A program made the translations under genes and the position numbers. A DNA stretch of 64,000 bases, taken from NCBI RefSeq assembly GCF_900099965.1, contig NZ_FNDJ01000002.1:434001-498000 (forward strand), read 5' to 3'. Below the pieces are notes generated by a model. The model ran no database searches, was not told the origin of the DNA, and was given only the letters and a program-made list of their open reading frames with translations. The stretch comes from Nonomuraea jiangxiensis. GTDB taxonomy: Bacteria > Actinomycetota > Actinomycetes > Streptosporangiales > Streptosporangiaceae. The stretch's first letter is position 1. The number at the start of each line of letters is the position of its first letter. Shown piece by piece: positions 41,582 through 49,259 of this stretch.

Positions 41582-43756
41582 TCAGAGGAGCTCCGCCTCC
41601 TTGATCTTGGCCTGCGGGAAGGTGTGGCCGCCGTCGCAGTCGTGGCAGTAGCCGGTCACGGAGCCGCCGGTGATGCGCAGGTCGTCCATGTAGTGATCGC
41701 GCCGCTGCCAGACGATGATCACCGGCCCGCCCGTCACCGCGGCCAGCCGGAGCGTCTCGCCGACCGAACCGGGGGCGGGCGCGTCGGTGCCGTCGAGGAT
41801 CGCCAGGGCCGCCGCCTCGGCGTCGAGCGGCCCGTCGGGCTCGGTCGCGATGGCCAGGCGGCGCCGCTGGGGGCGCTCGGCCCTGACCGTGCCGTCGGCG
41901 GCCACGCCCACGGGCGCGTGGCCGGCCTGCCGCAGCAGGCGCAGGGTCTCGTCGGGCGGCAGGGCGCTGAGCGCGACCGTGGGCGCGACCGGCCGCAGGG
42001 CCAGCTTGCGCAGCGCCTTCGACCCGCACAGCTCGGTGATCAGCGTAGGGTCGTCCGAGGTCACCACGGACGCCGCGGCGGTGACGCGGATGGCGCCGTG
42101 CCTGCGGGCGACGTCCGTGACGAGGTAGCGCAGCGGCTGGGGCACGGACTTGGCGGAGCAGCGCTCCAGCTCGGCCAGCAGGCTCTCGGCCGTCGCACCC
42201 GCGTCCAGCGCCCTGCGCACGCTCCCTTCCGACAACCGCCACACGCTGGCCCGGTCGCGGGACTCCAGGTCGGCGCATCCGTTCAGGAACGCGGCCAGCT
42301 CGGGGGCCGGCGTCCCGGCCACGATCGCGGTCAGATCGTGCTGGAGGGTCACCGTCCGCGACGGCGTGGGGAACAGCTCGGCCACCTCGCCGCCGTCGAG
42401 CAGGGCCCGGCCGAGCGTGGTGAGCGCGCCGTCCTGGACCATCCCGAGCAGCTCGCCCTCGCGCAGGGCGGCGGCGAGGAACTCGGTGGTGGCCGGCGCG
42501 TGTTCGCGTGCCGCCCGGCTCCGCCAGCCGACGGCCGGGAGCAGCCCGTCCGGCGTCGCCGCGTGCCCGTCGGGCAGCGTCCGGAGCACCCGCAGGGTGG
42601 CCCGCCGGATGTCGCCCGCCCCGCACTCGAACTGGTACGGCGGCGCCTGCGGCGTCATGTGCTCCGCGCAGCAGCCCGGCACCCGGAACGAGGCCGCCTG
42701 CGGCAGGGCGATCCAGCACTCGGCCAGCGCCTGCCAGCGGGCGGCCGCCGGCCGGGCCAGCCAGTCGTCGGCCACGGTGGTGCTGACGAGCCGCTCGCCC
42801 AGCTCGGAGGCGATCAGGTCGGTGCCGAACGCGAGGTCCAGCCAGAGGGCGGCCGACTGCTCGGGCACGTCGAGCGCCTTGGCCACCCGCCTGAGCTCGC
42901 GGGTGCCGACGCCGCCCGCCTTGAGCTCGGTGACGGGCTCCGCGCCCGCCAGGTCGACCAGCGCCTCGATCCGGTCGACGGCAGCCAGCGCCGCGGCCAC
43001 GCCGTCGGACACCGGACGGGCGGCGCTGGGCACCCCGGGCTGGCCGGTCAGCTCCGGTTTCCAGCCGTCGCCGCGCAGCGCCAGGGCGACCTCCCTGGGC
43101 AGCTCGTAGTCCCACCCGTCGCGGATCACGAACCCCGCCTGGGCCAGCTGCTCGATCGGCTGGTTCGCGGGGGCGGAGCCGTACCAGATCCCCTGCTGGA
43201 CGACCGGAGGGCCGGCCGTCAACGACTCCAGCAGCGTGAGCGCCTGCTCCGGCAGCCCGGCCGCGCGCCGCCGGACGGCCTGGCCGTCGCGCAGGAGCGT
43301 CTCGGCCTGCGCGAGCAGGTCCTGCTTGCGGCCCTGCGGCTTGCCGCCCAGTCCTTTGACCATCGACTTCAGCACGTCGGCGGTCAGCAGCTGGGCGAAG
43401 TCCCGCAGCGGCCTGCCCAGCCCGAACGGGTGCGCCCACAGGCCCGGCTGGTGCGGCGAGACGACCGTGCCGCCGTCCAGGCTCACCAGACCCCAGGCGG
43501 CCAGGGTGCCGATCGACTCCTCCAGCCGGCCGCCGGGGTCGTGGAGCAGCTCGGCCAGCTCGGCGTGGCTCGCCTTGCCGCCCAGGATCTGCAGCGCCTG
43601 GCTGACGAGGTGACAGTCGGTGTCGAGGCCCAGCAGGGCCGGGACGGCCGCCTCGGGCTGCTTCAGCAGGCGTTCGAGCAGGTCGGGGGAGTCGGCGACG
43701 GCCAGCTCCGGCCTGTTGCGAAGGAGCTGGGCGAGGTCGGCGGCGTGAAGGGACAC
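41582..43756 (-). CDS. Helicase-associated (XPB/Ssl2-like, Helicase_C_3) domain protein
   Basis: A 724-aa cytosolic protein. The N-terminus (LAQLLRNRPELAVADSPDLLERLL) and internal winged-helix-like regions match actinobacterial proteins usually encoded with an XPB-type helicase. The C-terminal block LRYLVTDVARRHGAIRVTAAASVVTSDDPTLITEL is the Helicase_C_3/DUF3553 region. No Walker A or DEAD motif is visible, so it is not a motor itself. It probably assists a DNA-repair helicase encoded elsewhere. A C-terminal CHDCDGGHTF segment could bind zinc. The GTG at 43756 has no clear ribosome site. Confidence 0.82.
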   Translation of the reverse strand: MSLHAADLAQLLRNRPELAVADSPDLLERLLKQPEAAVPALLGLDTDCHLVSQALQILGGKASHAELAELLHDPGGRLEESIGTLAAWGLVSLDGGTVVSPHQPGLWAHPFGLGRPLRDFAQLLTADVLKSMVKGLGGKPQGRKQDLLAQAETLLRDGQAVRRRAAGLPEQALTLLESLTAGPPVVQQGIWYGSAPANQPIEQLAQAGFVIRDGWDYELPREVALALRGDGWKPELTGQPGVPSAARPVSDGVAAALAAVDRIEALVDLAGAEPVTELKAGGVGTRELRRVAKALDVPEQSAALWLDLAFGTDLIASELGERLVSTTVADDWLARPAAARWQALAECWIALPQAASFRVPGCCAEHMTPQAPPYQFECGAGDIRRATLRVLRTLPDGHAATPDGLLPAVGWRSRAAREHAPATTEFLAAALREGELLGMVQDGALTTLGRALLDGGEVAELFPTPSRTVTLQHDLTAIVAGTPAPELAAFLNGCADLESRDRASVWRLSEGSVRRALDAGATAESLLAELERCSAKSVPQPLRYLVTDVARRHGAIRVTAAASVVTSDDPTLITELCGSKALRKLALRPVAPTVALSALPPDETLRLLRQAGHAPVGVAADGTVRAERPQRRRLAIATEPDGPLDAEAAALAILDGTDAPAPGSVGETLRLAAVTGGPVIIVWQRRDHYMDDLRITGGSVTGYCHDCDGGHTFPQAKIKEAELL

Positions 43757-43821
43757 GGAACGACCCTAACGGGGCGGCACCCCACCCTGCGATGAAAGGC
43801 ACGCTTGCCGGAGTGTGACAT

Positions 43822-43917
43822 CTCCGCCACCGCCCGGCGCTGCGGCCGGGCTCAGGCGCGGACCACCCGCTCCGCCACCGAACGGCGCTGCGGCCGGGCT
43901 CAGGCGCGGACCACCCG
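43822..43917. repeat. 48-bp tandem duplication covering the end of the phnZ-like gene
   Basis: The copies at 43822-43869 and 43870-43917 are identical except for CC versus AA at one dinucleotide. The second copy contains the last codons and stop (43900-43902) of the HD oxygenase gene, so the first is a duplicate of the gene's tail placed just downstream. Confidence 0.95.
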
Positions 43918-44430
43918 CTCGTACGTGGCGACCAGGTCGTCCATGGGCAGGACAGGGCCCCGCGGGTCCTTGGCGGCGTCGTCCCACAGGCGCAGCGAGA
44001 CCGCGTCCTGGGACCACGGGTGCGCCTCGAACACGGTCACCTCCTCCGGCGTCATCGGGCCGCCCTGGACCCGCAGCGAGCGCACCGACACCGGGCTCAG
44101 CGTGTCGTGGTAGGCGGGGTTCACCGCGACGAGGTAGCGCTTGGCGGCCACGTGCTGCTGGATCGCCCAGGCCGTGCGCTCGGTGAGGTGGTCGCGGGCG
44201 AACGCGGCGCCGGCCTCCTCGTGCGGCATCCCGCGGTGGGCCGTGGCGACCGGGCGGGCGCGGCCCACGTCGTGGAAGGCGGCGGCCAGCACCAGCTCGT
44301 CGTCCGCGCCCGCGGCCACGGCGTGCGCCGCGGCCTGCAGGGCGTGGGTGCGCTGGTCGACGGCTTCGCCGCCGTACGGCAGTCCGGCGAGGCCGTCGAA
44401 CAGATCGAACAATTCACCCCGAGAAAGCAT
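43900..44430 (-). CDS. phnZ: PhnZ/TmpB-type HD-domain phosphonate oxygenase
   Basis: A 176-aa HD-fold protein. Its residues align with the mixed-valent diiron oxygenase PhnZ as I recall its structure: Y19 and E22 (PhnZ Y24/E27), H29, the HD pair H53-D54, H70, H93, K97 and D150. The spacings Y-H 10, H-H 24, H-K 4 and H-D 57 are the same. PhnZ cleaves the C-P bond of 1-hydroxy-2-aminoethylphosphonate with O2. TmpB does so for the trimethylated analogue. The gene is divergent from phnD with a 234-bp shared control region. No PhnY/TmpA hydroxylase is present in the window, so the substrate is open. The tail is tandemly duplicated. Confidence 0.85.
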   Translation of the reverse strand: MLSRGELFDLFDGLAGLPYGGEAVDQRTHALQAAAHAVAAGADDELVLAAAFHDVGRARPVATAHRGMPHEEAGAAFARDHLTERTAWAIQQHVAAKRYLVAVNPAYHDTLSPVSVRSLRVQGGPMTPEEVTVFEAHPWSQDAVSLRLWDDAAKDPRGPVLPMDDLVATYERVVRA

Positions 44431-44546
44431 GACATGTCCTCTTTAAAGATGATTCGCGCGGATTACCACAGCATGATGGGCGTGGCCGCATGACCGGGGG
44501 TGGGCGGGGCGGTGGCCGTGCACCGGCGGCCGGGTGACGCCCGGGT

Positions 44547-44567
44547 GGGTTCGTCCGACGTTAACCC
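44547..44567. promoter_or_regulatory. GGGTT...CGTCCGACG...AACCC dyad in the phnZ-phnD control region
   Basis: An inner CGTCCGACG (44552-44560) lies inside outer GGGTT (44547-44551) and AACCC (44563-44567) arms, the two centres being off by one base. It is a candidate regulator site between the divergent genes. Confidence 0.3.
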
Positions 44568-44620
44568 CCCGGCTCGTGCACCGTCAGGCGCGTCTGACCT
44601 CCTCATCACAGTCGGGGAGC

Positions 44621-44652
44621 AGCGTGACAGGCCTTGGTTCCTGTAACACGCT
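44621..44652 (+). promoter_or_regulatory. Long hairpin/operator just upstream of phnD
   Basis: Left arm AGCGTGACAGG (44621-44631), 8-nt loop, right arm CCTGTAACACGCT (44640-44652) with a two-base AA bulge. It ends 12 bp before the GTG of phnD and overlaps the ribosome-binding region. It may be an operator dyad or an mRNA structure limiting phnD translation. Confidence 0.5.
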
Positions 44653-44664
44653 CGGAGACCCACT

Positions 44665-45597
44665 GTGAAACGATCCCTGACCGCCCTGGCCGTCGTCGGC
44701 GCGCTCGCCGCGGCGGCGGGTTGCTCCTCCGCCAGCGGCAACGCCGGCGGTGCCGGCGACGGTGACGCGCTGCGCTTCGCCGCCGTGCCGGCCGAGCAGA
44801 ACATCGACCCCACGGCCGAGTACAAGGACATCATCGCGCTGATCGAGAAGAACACCGGCCGCAAGGTGGAGTTCGTCCGGTCCACCGACTACAACGCGGT
44901 GATCGAGGGCATGGTGTCGGGCAAGATCGACCTGGCCGAGTTCGGCCCGCTGTCGTACGTGCTGGCCAAGAGCAACGGCGCCAAGATCACGCCCGTGGCG
45001 TCCATGGTGGAGAAAGGCGGCAAGCCCACCTACCAGAGCTACGGCATCGTGCCCGCGAACAGCAAGATCACCGACATCAACGGCTTCAAGGGCGCCAAGG
45101 TCTGCTTCGTCGACCCCGGCTCCACCTCCGGCTACCTCTTCCCCAGCCAGGGCCTGCAGGTCGCGGGCATCGACCCGAAGACCGGCGTCAGCCCCGTCAT
45201 GGCGGGCGGCCACGACAACTCCGTGCTCTCGGTCGCCGCGGGCAAGTGCGACGCCGGGTTCGCCGAGAACGCCATGGTCGACCACATCCTCATCGAGAAG
45301 GGCAAGCTCAAGCCCGGCGACGTCAAGGTGGTGTGGAAGTCGGCCCCGATCCCCATGTCGCCGATCGCCATCCGCGACGAGCTGCCCGCCGACCTGAAGG
45401 CCAAGCTCACCAGCACCTTCACCAAGGACGCCAACCGGGACCGCATGGTGCAACTCGGCGTCTGCAAGGACACCGACTCCTGCCGCGTGACGGCCGACTC
45501 CACCATGTGGGGCTGGCAGCCGGTCACCGACGCCACCTTCGACCCCGTTCGCGAGGTGTGTGCGGCCACCCATAACGAGAAGTGCTCGAAATCATGA
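44665..45597 (+). CDS. phnD: Phosphonate ABC transporter substrate-binding lipoprotein
   Basis: A 310-aa exported binding protein. The GTG at 44665 has GGAG upstream. Signal peptide with lipobox AAGC (C20). Family features are RFAAVPAEQNIDP near the mature N-terminus, VEFVRSTDYNAVIEGMVSGKIDLAEFGP (ligand-site Tyr and Gly-Pro turn), and KVCFVDPGSTSGYLFPSQGL with the ST-SG phosphonate-binding loop. It captures phosphonates outside the membrane and delivers them to PhnE. It is the first gene of the C-P lyase operon; the phnC start overlaps its stop (ATGA). Confidence 0.95.
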   Translation: MKRSLTALAVVGALAAAAGCSSASGNAGGAGDGDALRFAAVPAEQNIDPTAEYKDIIALIEKNTGRKVEFVRSTDYNAVIEGMVSGKIDLAEFGPLSYVLAKSNGAKITPVASMVEKGGKPTYQSYGIVPANSKITDINGFKGAKVCFVDPGSTSGYLFPSQGLQVAGIDPKTGVSPVMAGGHDNSVLSVAAGKCDAGFAENAMVDHILIEKGKLKPGDVKVVWKSAPIPMSPIAIRDELPADLKAKLTSTFTKDANRDRMVQLGVCKDTDSCRVTADSTMWGWQPVTDATFDPVREVCAATHNEKCSKS

Positions 45598-46361
45598 CGG
45601 GTGAGGAGGCGATCGTCGAGACGCGCGGGCTGGAGAAGGCCTTCGGCCTGGTCCTGGCCTGCGCCGGCATCGACCTGACCGTGCGCCGCGGCGAGACCGT
45701 CGCCCTCCTCGGGCCCTCCGGGTCGGGCAAGTCCACGCTGCTGCGCCACCTCAACGGGCTGACCAGGCCCGACAAGGGCTCGGTCCGGGTGCTGGGAGTC
45801 GACGTGGTCGCCGCCAAGGGGTCCGAGCTGCGGGCCCTGCGGCGCCGGGTCGGGGTGGTCTTCCAGCAGTTCAACCTGGTGGGACGGCTGACCGTGATGG
45901 AGAACGTGCTCAGCGGCGCCCTCGGCCGCGTGCGCGGCCCCCGGTACGGCATCGTCACCTGGCCCAAGGCGGTGCGCGCCGAGGCGTTCGAGCAGCTCGA
46001 CCGGGTCGGGCTGGCCGACCGGGCCTACCAGCGGGCGGGGAGCCTGTCGGGCGGGCAGCAGCAGCGGGTCGCCATCGCGCGGGCGCTGCTGCAGCGGCCG
46101 GAGCTGGTGCTCGCCGACGAGCCCGTGGCCTCGCTCGACCCGGAGACCGCCGCCTCCGTGATGGACCTGCTGGTACGGGTGTGCCGGGAGGACGGGCTGA
46201 CCATGGTGTGCACGTTGCACCAGGTCGACCTGGCGCTCACGTGGACCCGGCGGGTGGTGGGCCTGCGGATGGGCGCGGTCCGGCTGGACGAGCTCACGGA
46301 CCGGCTCGACGCCGTACGGCTGCGCGGCCTGTACCTGTCCGACCCCGTGACGGTGCCATGA
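45594..46361 (+). CDS. phnC: Phosphonate ABC transporter ATP-binding protein
   Basis: A 255-aa ABC ATPase from the ATG at 45594. Walker A is GPSGSGKSTLLRHLNGL, the Q-loop region VVFQQFNLV, the signature LSGGQQQRVAIARALLQ and Walker B VLADEPVASLD, followed by the H-loop in CTLHQVDLAL. It energises import through PhnE. Identity rests on position between phnD and phnE and on the PhnC-specific FNLVGRLTVMENVLSGALG stretch. Confidence 0.95.
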   Translation: MTGEEAIVETRGLEKAFGLVLACAGIDLTVRRGETVALLGPSGSGKSTLLRHLNGLTRPDKGSVRVLGVDVVAAKGSELRALRRRVGVVFQQFNLVGRLTVMENVLSGALGRVRGPRYGIVTWPKAVRAEAFEQLDRVGLADRAYQRAGSLSGGQQQRVAIARALLQRPELVLADEPVASLDPETAASVMDLLVRVCREDGLTMVCTLHQVDLALTWTRRVVGLRMGAVRLDELTDRLDAVRLRGLYLSDPVTVP

Positions 46362-48007
46362 CCACCCGGACGGCGCCCGCGCGGGCCGGCGGCGGCTCGG
46401 CGGGCACGGCCTGGCCGAGGCCGCCCCGCAGCGCGCGCCGGGCGGCGGCCTGGGGGTTCCCGATCGTCTTCGTCGCGCTCGGGCTGACCGCGCTGAACTG
46501 GCTCGGGGTCGGCATCGGCGGGCTGATCGACGGGTTCGGCGAGGTCGTCGGGCTGCTCGCGCGGGCCTGGCCGCCCACGCTGTCCGACCCGGCCACGACG
46601 TTCGCGCACGTGCTCGACACCCTCTGGATGGCCGTCGCCGGCACCGCGCTGGCCACGGTGCTGGCCGCCGTGCTCGGCGTGCTGGCCGCCGGCACCACCT
46701 CCCCGGGCAGGGCCGTCAGAGCCGTCGCCCTGTCCGTGATCGTCGCCTGCCGGGCCGTGCCGGACATCGTGTTCGCCGTGTTCTTCGTGGCCGCCGTCGG
46801 CATCGGCCCGCTGCCCGGCGTGCTGGCGCTCGGCCTGCACTCGGTGGGCATGCTCGGCAAGCTGTTCGCCGAGGCCGTCGAACAGGCCGACGAGGGCGTG
46901 CGCGAGGCCGTGGCGGGCACCGGGGCCGGGCCCGCGCAGCGGCTGCTCGCCGGGGTCCTGCCGCAGGTGGCGCCCGCCTGGATCGCCGCCGCCCTCTACC
47001 GGCTGGACATCAACTTCCGCGGCTCCGTCCTGCTCGGCGCCGTCGGCGCGGGCGGCATCGGGCTCGACCTGAAGACCGCGTTCGGGTTCACCGACTACCC
47101 GGAGGCCACTGGGATCGCCCTGGTGACCGTGGGCGTGGTGCTGGTGGTGGAGGCCCTGTCGGTGGCGCTGCGCGGGCAGTTGCTGGGCGCCGGGCCCACC
47201 GCGGCCGTGCCGCCCGTGCGCGGGCTCCGCGTGCCGTGGACGCGCGCCCGGATCGCCACGCATCTGGCCGGATGGGGCGCCCTGGTGCTCGCGGTCATCG
47301 CGTTCTGGCGGGTCGGGGCGAGCCCGGCGGCGCTGGCCGGCGCGGCGGCCGGCTCCGTACAGGCGCTGGGCGAGTTCTTCCCGCCCGATTTCGCTCCCGT
47401 GGCGGACGCGCTCGGCCAGGGACTGCTCGAAACGGCCGCCATCGCGCTCGGCGCGACCTTCCTGGGCGCGCTCGCCGGCGTGCCGCTCGGGCTGCTCGCC
47501 GCGCGGGCCGTCGCCCCTGACAACGGGGTACGGCTGGCCGCCCGCACCCTGCTCGTGGCCCTGCGGTCCATCCCCGACCTGCTGCTGGTGCTGATCTTCG
47601 TGGCGGCGTTCGGGCTCATGGACGGGCCCGTCGCGGGCACCCTGGCACTGGCCGTCTTCACCGCGGCCCTGGTCGCCAAGCTCGTCGCCGACGACGCCGA
47701 GGAGCTGCGCGCCGGGCCGCGCGAGGCCGTGCTGTCCGCCGGCGCCGGGCCGCTGCAGGAGCTCACCGTCGCCGTCTTCGGCCAGCTCACGCCACGCCTG
47801 GTGACCACCACCCTGTACGCGCTCGACGTCAACCTGCGGGCCTTCTTCATCCTCGGCATCGTGGGCGCCGGCGAGCTCGGCTACGCGCTGAGCCAGCACA
47901 TCCGCGCGCTCAACCACGACGTCGTCACCGCGATCGTGCTGCCGGTGTTCATGCTGGTCCTGATCGTGGAGGCGATCTCGGCCCGGCTCCGGTCCACACT
48001 GCGTTGA
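46358..48007 (+). CDS. phnE: Phosphonate ABC transporter permease, two PhnE domains fused
   Basis: A 549-aa protein, twice the usual permease length. Two homologous BPD_transp halves are visible: the first to about residue 275 (with the coupling EAA loop EGVREAVAGTGAGPAQRLLAGVLPQ and LLGAVGAGGIG), the second from about 290 (REAVLSAGAGPLQELTVAVFGQL and FILGIVGAGELGYALS). One polypeptide thus supplies both pores of the transporter. An N-terminal Ala/Arg-rich tail precedes TM1. The ATG at 46358 overlaps the phnC stop. A 95-bp gap with an operator-like palindrome separates it from phnF, the longest break in the operon. Confidence 0.93.
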   Translation: MTTRTAPARAGGGSAGTAWPRPPRSARRAAAWGFPIVFVALGLTALNWLGVGIGGLIDGFGEVVGLLARAWPPTLSDPATTFAHVLDTLWMAVAGTALATVLAAVLGVLAAGTTSPGRAVRAVALSVIVACRAVPDIVFAVFFVAAVGIGPLPGVLALGLHSVGMLGKLFAEAVEQADEGVREAVAGTGAGPAQRLLAGVLPQVAPAWIAAALYRLDINFRGSVLLGAVGAGGIGLDLKTAFGFTDYPEATGIALVTVGVVLVVEALSVALRGQLLGAGPTAAVPPVRGLRVPWTRARIATHLAGWGALVLAVIAFWRVGASPAALAGAAAGSVQALGEFFPPDFAPVADALGQGLLETAAIALGATFLGALAGVPLGLLAARAVAPDNGVRLAARTLLVALRSIPDLLLVLIFVAAFGLMDGPVAGTLALAVFTAALVAKLVADDAEELRAGPREAVLSAGAGPLQELTVAVFGQLTPRLVTTTLYALDVNLRAFFILGIVGAGELGYALSQHIRALNHDVVTAIVLPVFMLVLIVEAISARLRSTLR

Positions 48008-48094
48008 CCCCGCCGAGTTCTTCCGCGTTGCTGGCCTCCACGCTCGTGCGGCGTCGCCCGCCGTTCACCTGCCGGTCAGGAGCCCCGCCGAGGC

Positions 48095-48112
48095 TGCTTG
48101 TCATGACAAGCA
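48095..48112. promoter_or_regulatory. TGCTTGTCATGACAAGCA perfect palindrome over the phnF start, candidate PhnF operator
   Basis: An 18-bp perfect palindrome whose centre contains the phnF start codon (48103-48105). The GTC-N2-GAC core matches the dyad type bound by HutC-subfamily GntR regulators (DasR sites contain GGTCTAGACC). It lies in the only sizeable gap of the operon. Confidence 0.6.
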
Positions 48113-48822
48113 CGCAGCGCTACCTGGAGATGGCCGACATCCTGGAGGCGGAGCTGGCCCACGTGCCCGTGGGCGCGCAGGTGCCGAGCGAGCACGTGCT
48201 GGCCGACCGCTTCCACGTCAGCAGGCCCGCCGCCCGCGCGGCGCTGCAGGAGCTGGAGCGGCGGCTGCTCGTGCGCCGCGTCCAGGGGGTCGGCACCTTC
48301 AGGCGGGGGCGGGTGGAGTACGTGATCTCCGCGCACGTCCCGCCGTCGTTCAGCGAGACCGTGCGGCAGGCGGGGGCCGAGCCGGGCACGCGGCTGGTGA
48401 GCTGCGGCGCGCGCCGTGCGGTCGAGCAGGAACGTGACCGGCTCGGGCTGGCCACCGGCGCCGCCGTGTGGGCGATCGAGCGGGTCTTCAGCGTGAACGG
48501 CGAGGTCGCCGCCTACGCGACCAGCGTCCTGCCCCGGCGCCCGCTGCTGAACCTGGACCGGGAGCTCGGCGACGGGGTCTCCCTGCACAAGGTGCTGGGC
48601 CGCCGCTACGGGCTCACCGTCGTGCGCTCCCGCTACCGGATCAGCCTCGACGTGCCGCCGCCGGGCATCGCCGACCACCTGACGGGTGGCAGCCGCGGGC
48701 CCGCCTGGCTGGCGGAGAGCGTCAACCGCGCCGCCGGAGGTCCGTACGTCGAGTACTCGCGGACGTACCTGCGGCCCGACGTCCTCGACGTCACCTTCGA
48801 GATCGAAGAGGAAACGCATTGA
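48103..48822 (+). CDS. phnF: GntR-family (HutC/UTRA) regulator of phosphonate utilisation
   Basis: A 239-aa repressor. The ATG at 48103 begins MTSTQRYLEMADILEAEL, the expected distance before the winged helix (QVPSEHVLADRFHVSRPAARAALQELERRLLVRR). A TTG overlapping the phnE stop is in frame but would add 33 unlikely residues. The UTRA effector domain spans about 85-235 (RLVSCGARRAVEQERDRLGL, IERVFSVNGEVAAYATSVLP, YVEYSRTYLRPD). PhnF proteins repress phosphonate genes until a phosphonate or phosphate-related ligand binds. Its own start codon lies inside an 18-bp palindrome, suggesting autorepression of the downstream lyase genes. Confidence 0.93.
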   Translation: MTSTQRYLEMADILEAELAHVPVGAQVPSEHVLADRFHVSRPAARAALQELERRLLVRRVQGVGTFRRGRVEYVISAHVPPSFSETVRQAGAEPGTRLVSCGARRAVEQERDRLGLATGAAVWAIERVFSVNGEVAAYATSVLPRRPLLNLDRELGDGVSLHKVLGRRYGLTVVRSRYRISLDVPPPGIADHLTGGSRGPAWLAESVNRAAGGPYVEYSRTYLRPDVLDVTFEIEEETH

Positions 48823-49259
48823 TCGACGTGATGACCAGGGAGGAGCGCGCCGAGTTGCTCGCCGCCGCCACTCCCGACGAACTGCTGCCCCTCGCCGAAC
48901 GCCTGCTCCAGTCCGGCGACCTCGGCGAACCGACCGTCCTGCACCCGCCGGAGGTCGGCATGGTGATGCTCACCGTGCGCGAGCCGGTGGCCGAGGAACG
49001 CTTCCACCTGGGGGAGGTGCTGGTCACCTCGTGCACCGTGGAGGTGGCGGGCGCCGCCGGATGGAGCATGCGGGGCGGTGACGACCGGGTGGCCGCCCTC
49101 GCCGCCGCCCTGCTCGACGCCGCCGCGGCCGCCGGGCTGCCGGCCGCCAGGGACGTACACGCGCTGTGCGCGGCCGTGGCCGAGCGGCGGGCCAGGGAGG
49201 ACGCCGCTGAGTGGGCCGAGGTGTCCACCACCCGGGTGGCCTTCGAGGAGCTGACATGA
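48819..49259 (+). CDS. phnG: C-P lyase core complex subunit PhnG
   Basis: A 146-aa subunit. The TTG at 48819 overlaps the phnF stop and has GAGG at proper distance; the in-frame ATG four codons later is 20 bases from any such site. The core pattern PPEVGMVMLTVREPVAEERFHLGEVLVTSCTVEV and the closing TRVAFEEL are PhnG hallmarks. PhnG pairs with PhnH and PhnI in the PhnGHIJ complex that links phosphonate to the ribose C1 of ATP and then cleaves it. The phnH ATG overlaps its stop. Confidence 0.92.
   Translation: MIDVMTREERAELLAAATPDELLPLAERLLQSGDLGEPTVLHPPEVGMVMLTVREPVAEERFHLGEVLVTSCTVEVAGAAGWSMRGGDDRVAALAAALLDAAAAAGLPAARDVHALCAAVAERRAREDAAEWAEVSTTRVAFEELT

Noticed and set aside
40905..43802. 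Plus- and minus-strand open frames of several hundred codons opposite the symporter and helicase-associated genes
   Set aside because: They are Arg/Pro/Gly/Ala-rich, have no ribosome site and no domain character. They arise from GC-rich third positions of the real genes on the other strand or frame.
48004..48102. TTG start extending phnF upstream to overlap the phnE stop
   Set aside because: It would add 33 residues of non-family sequence. The ATG at 48103 gives a normal PhnF N-terminus.
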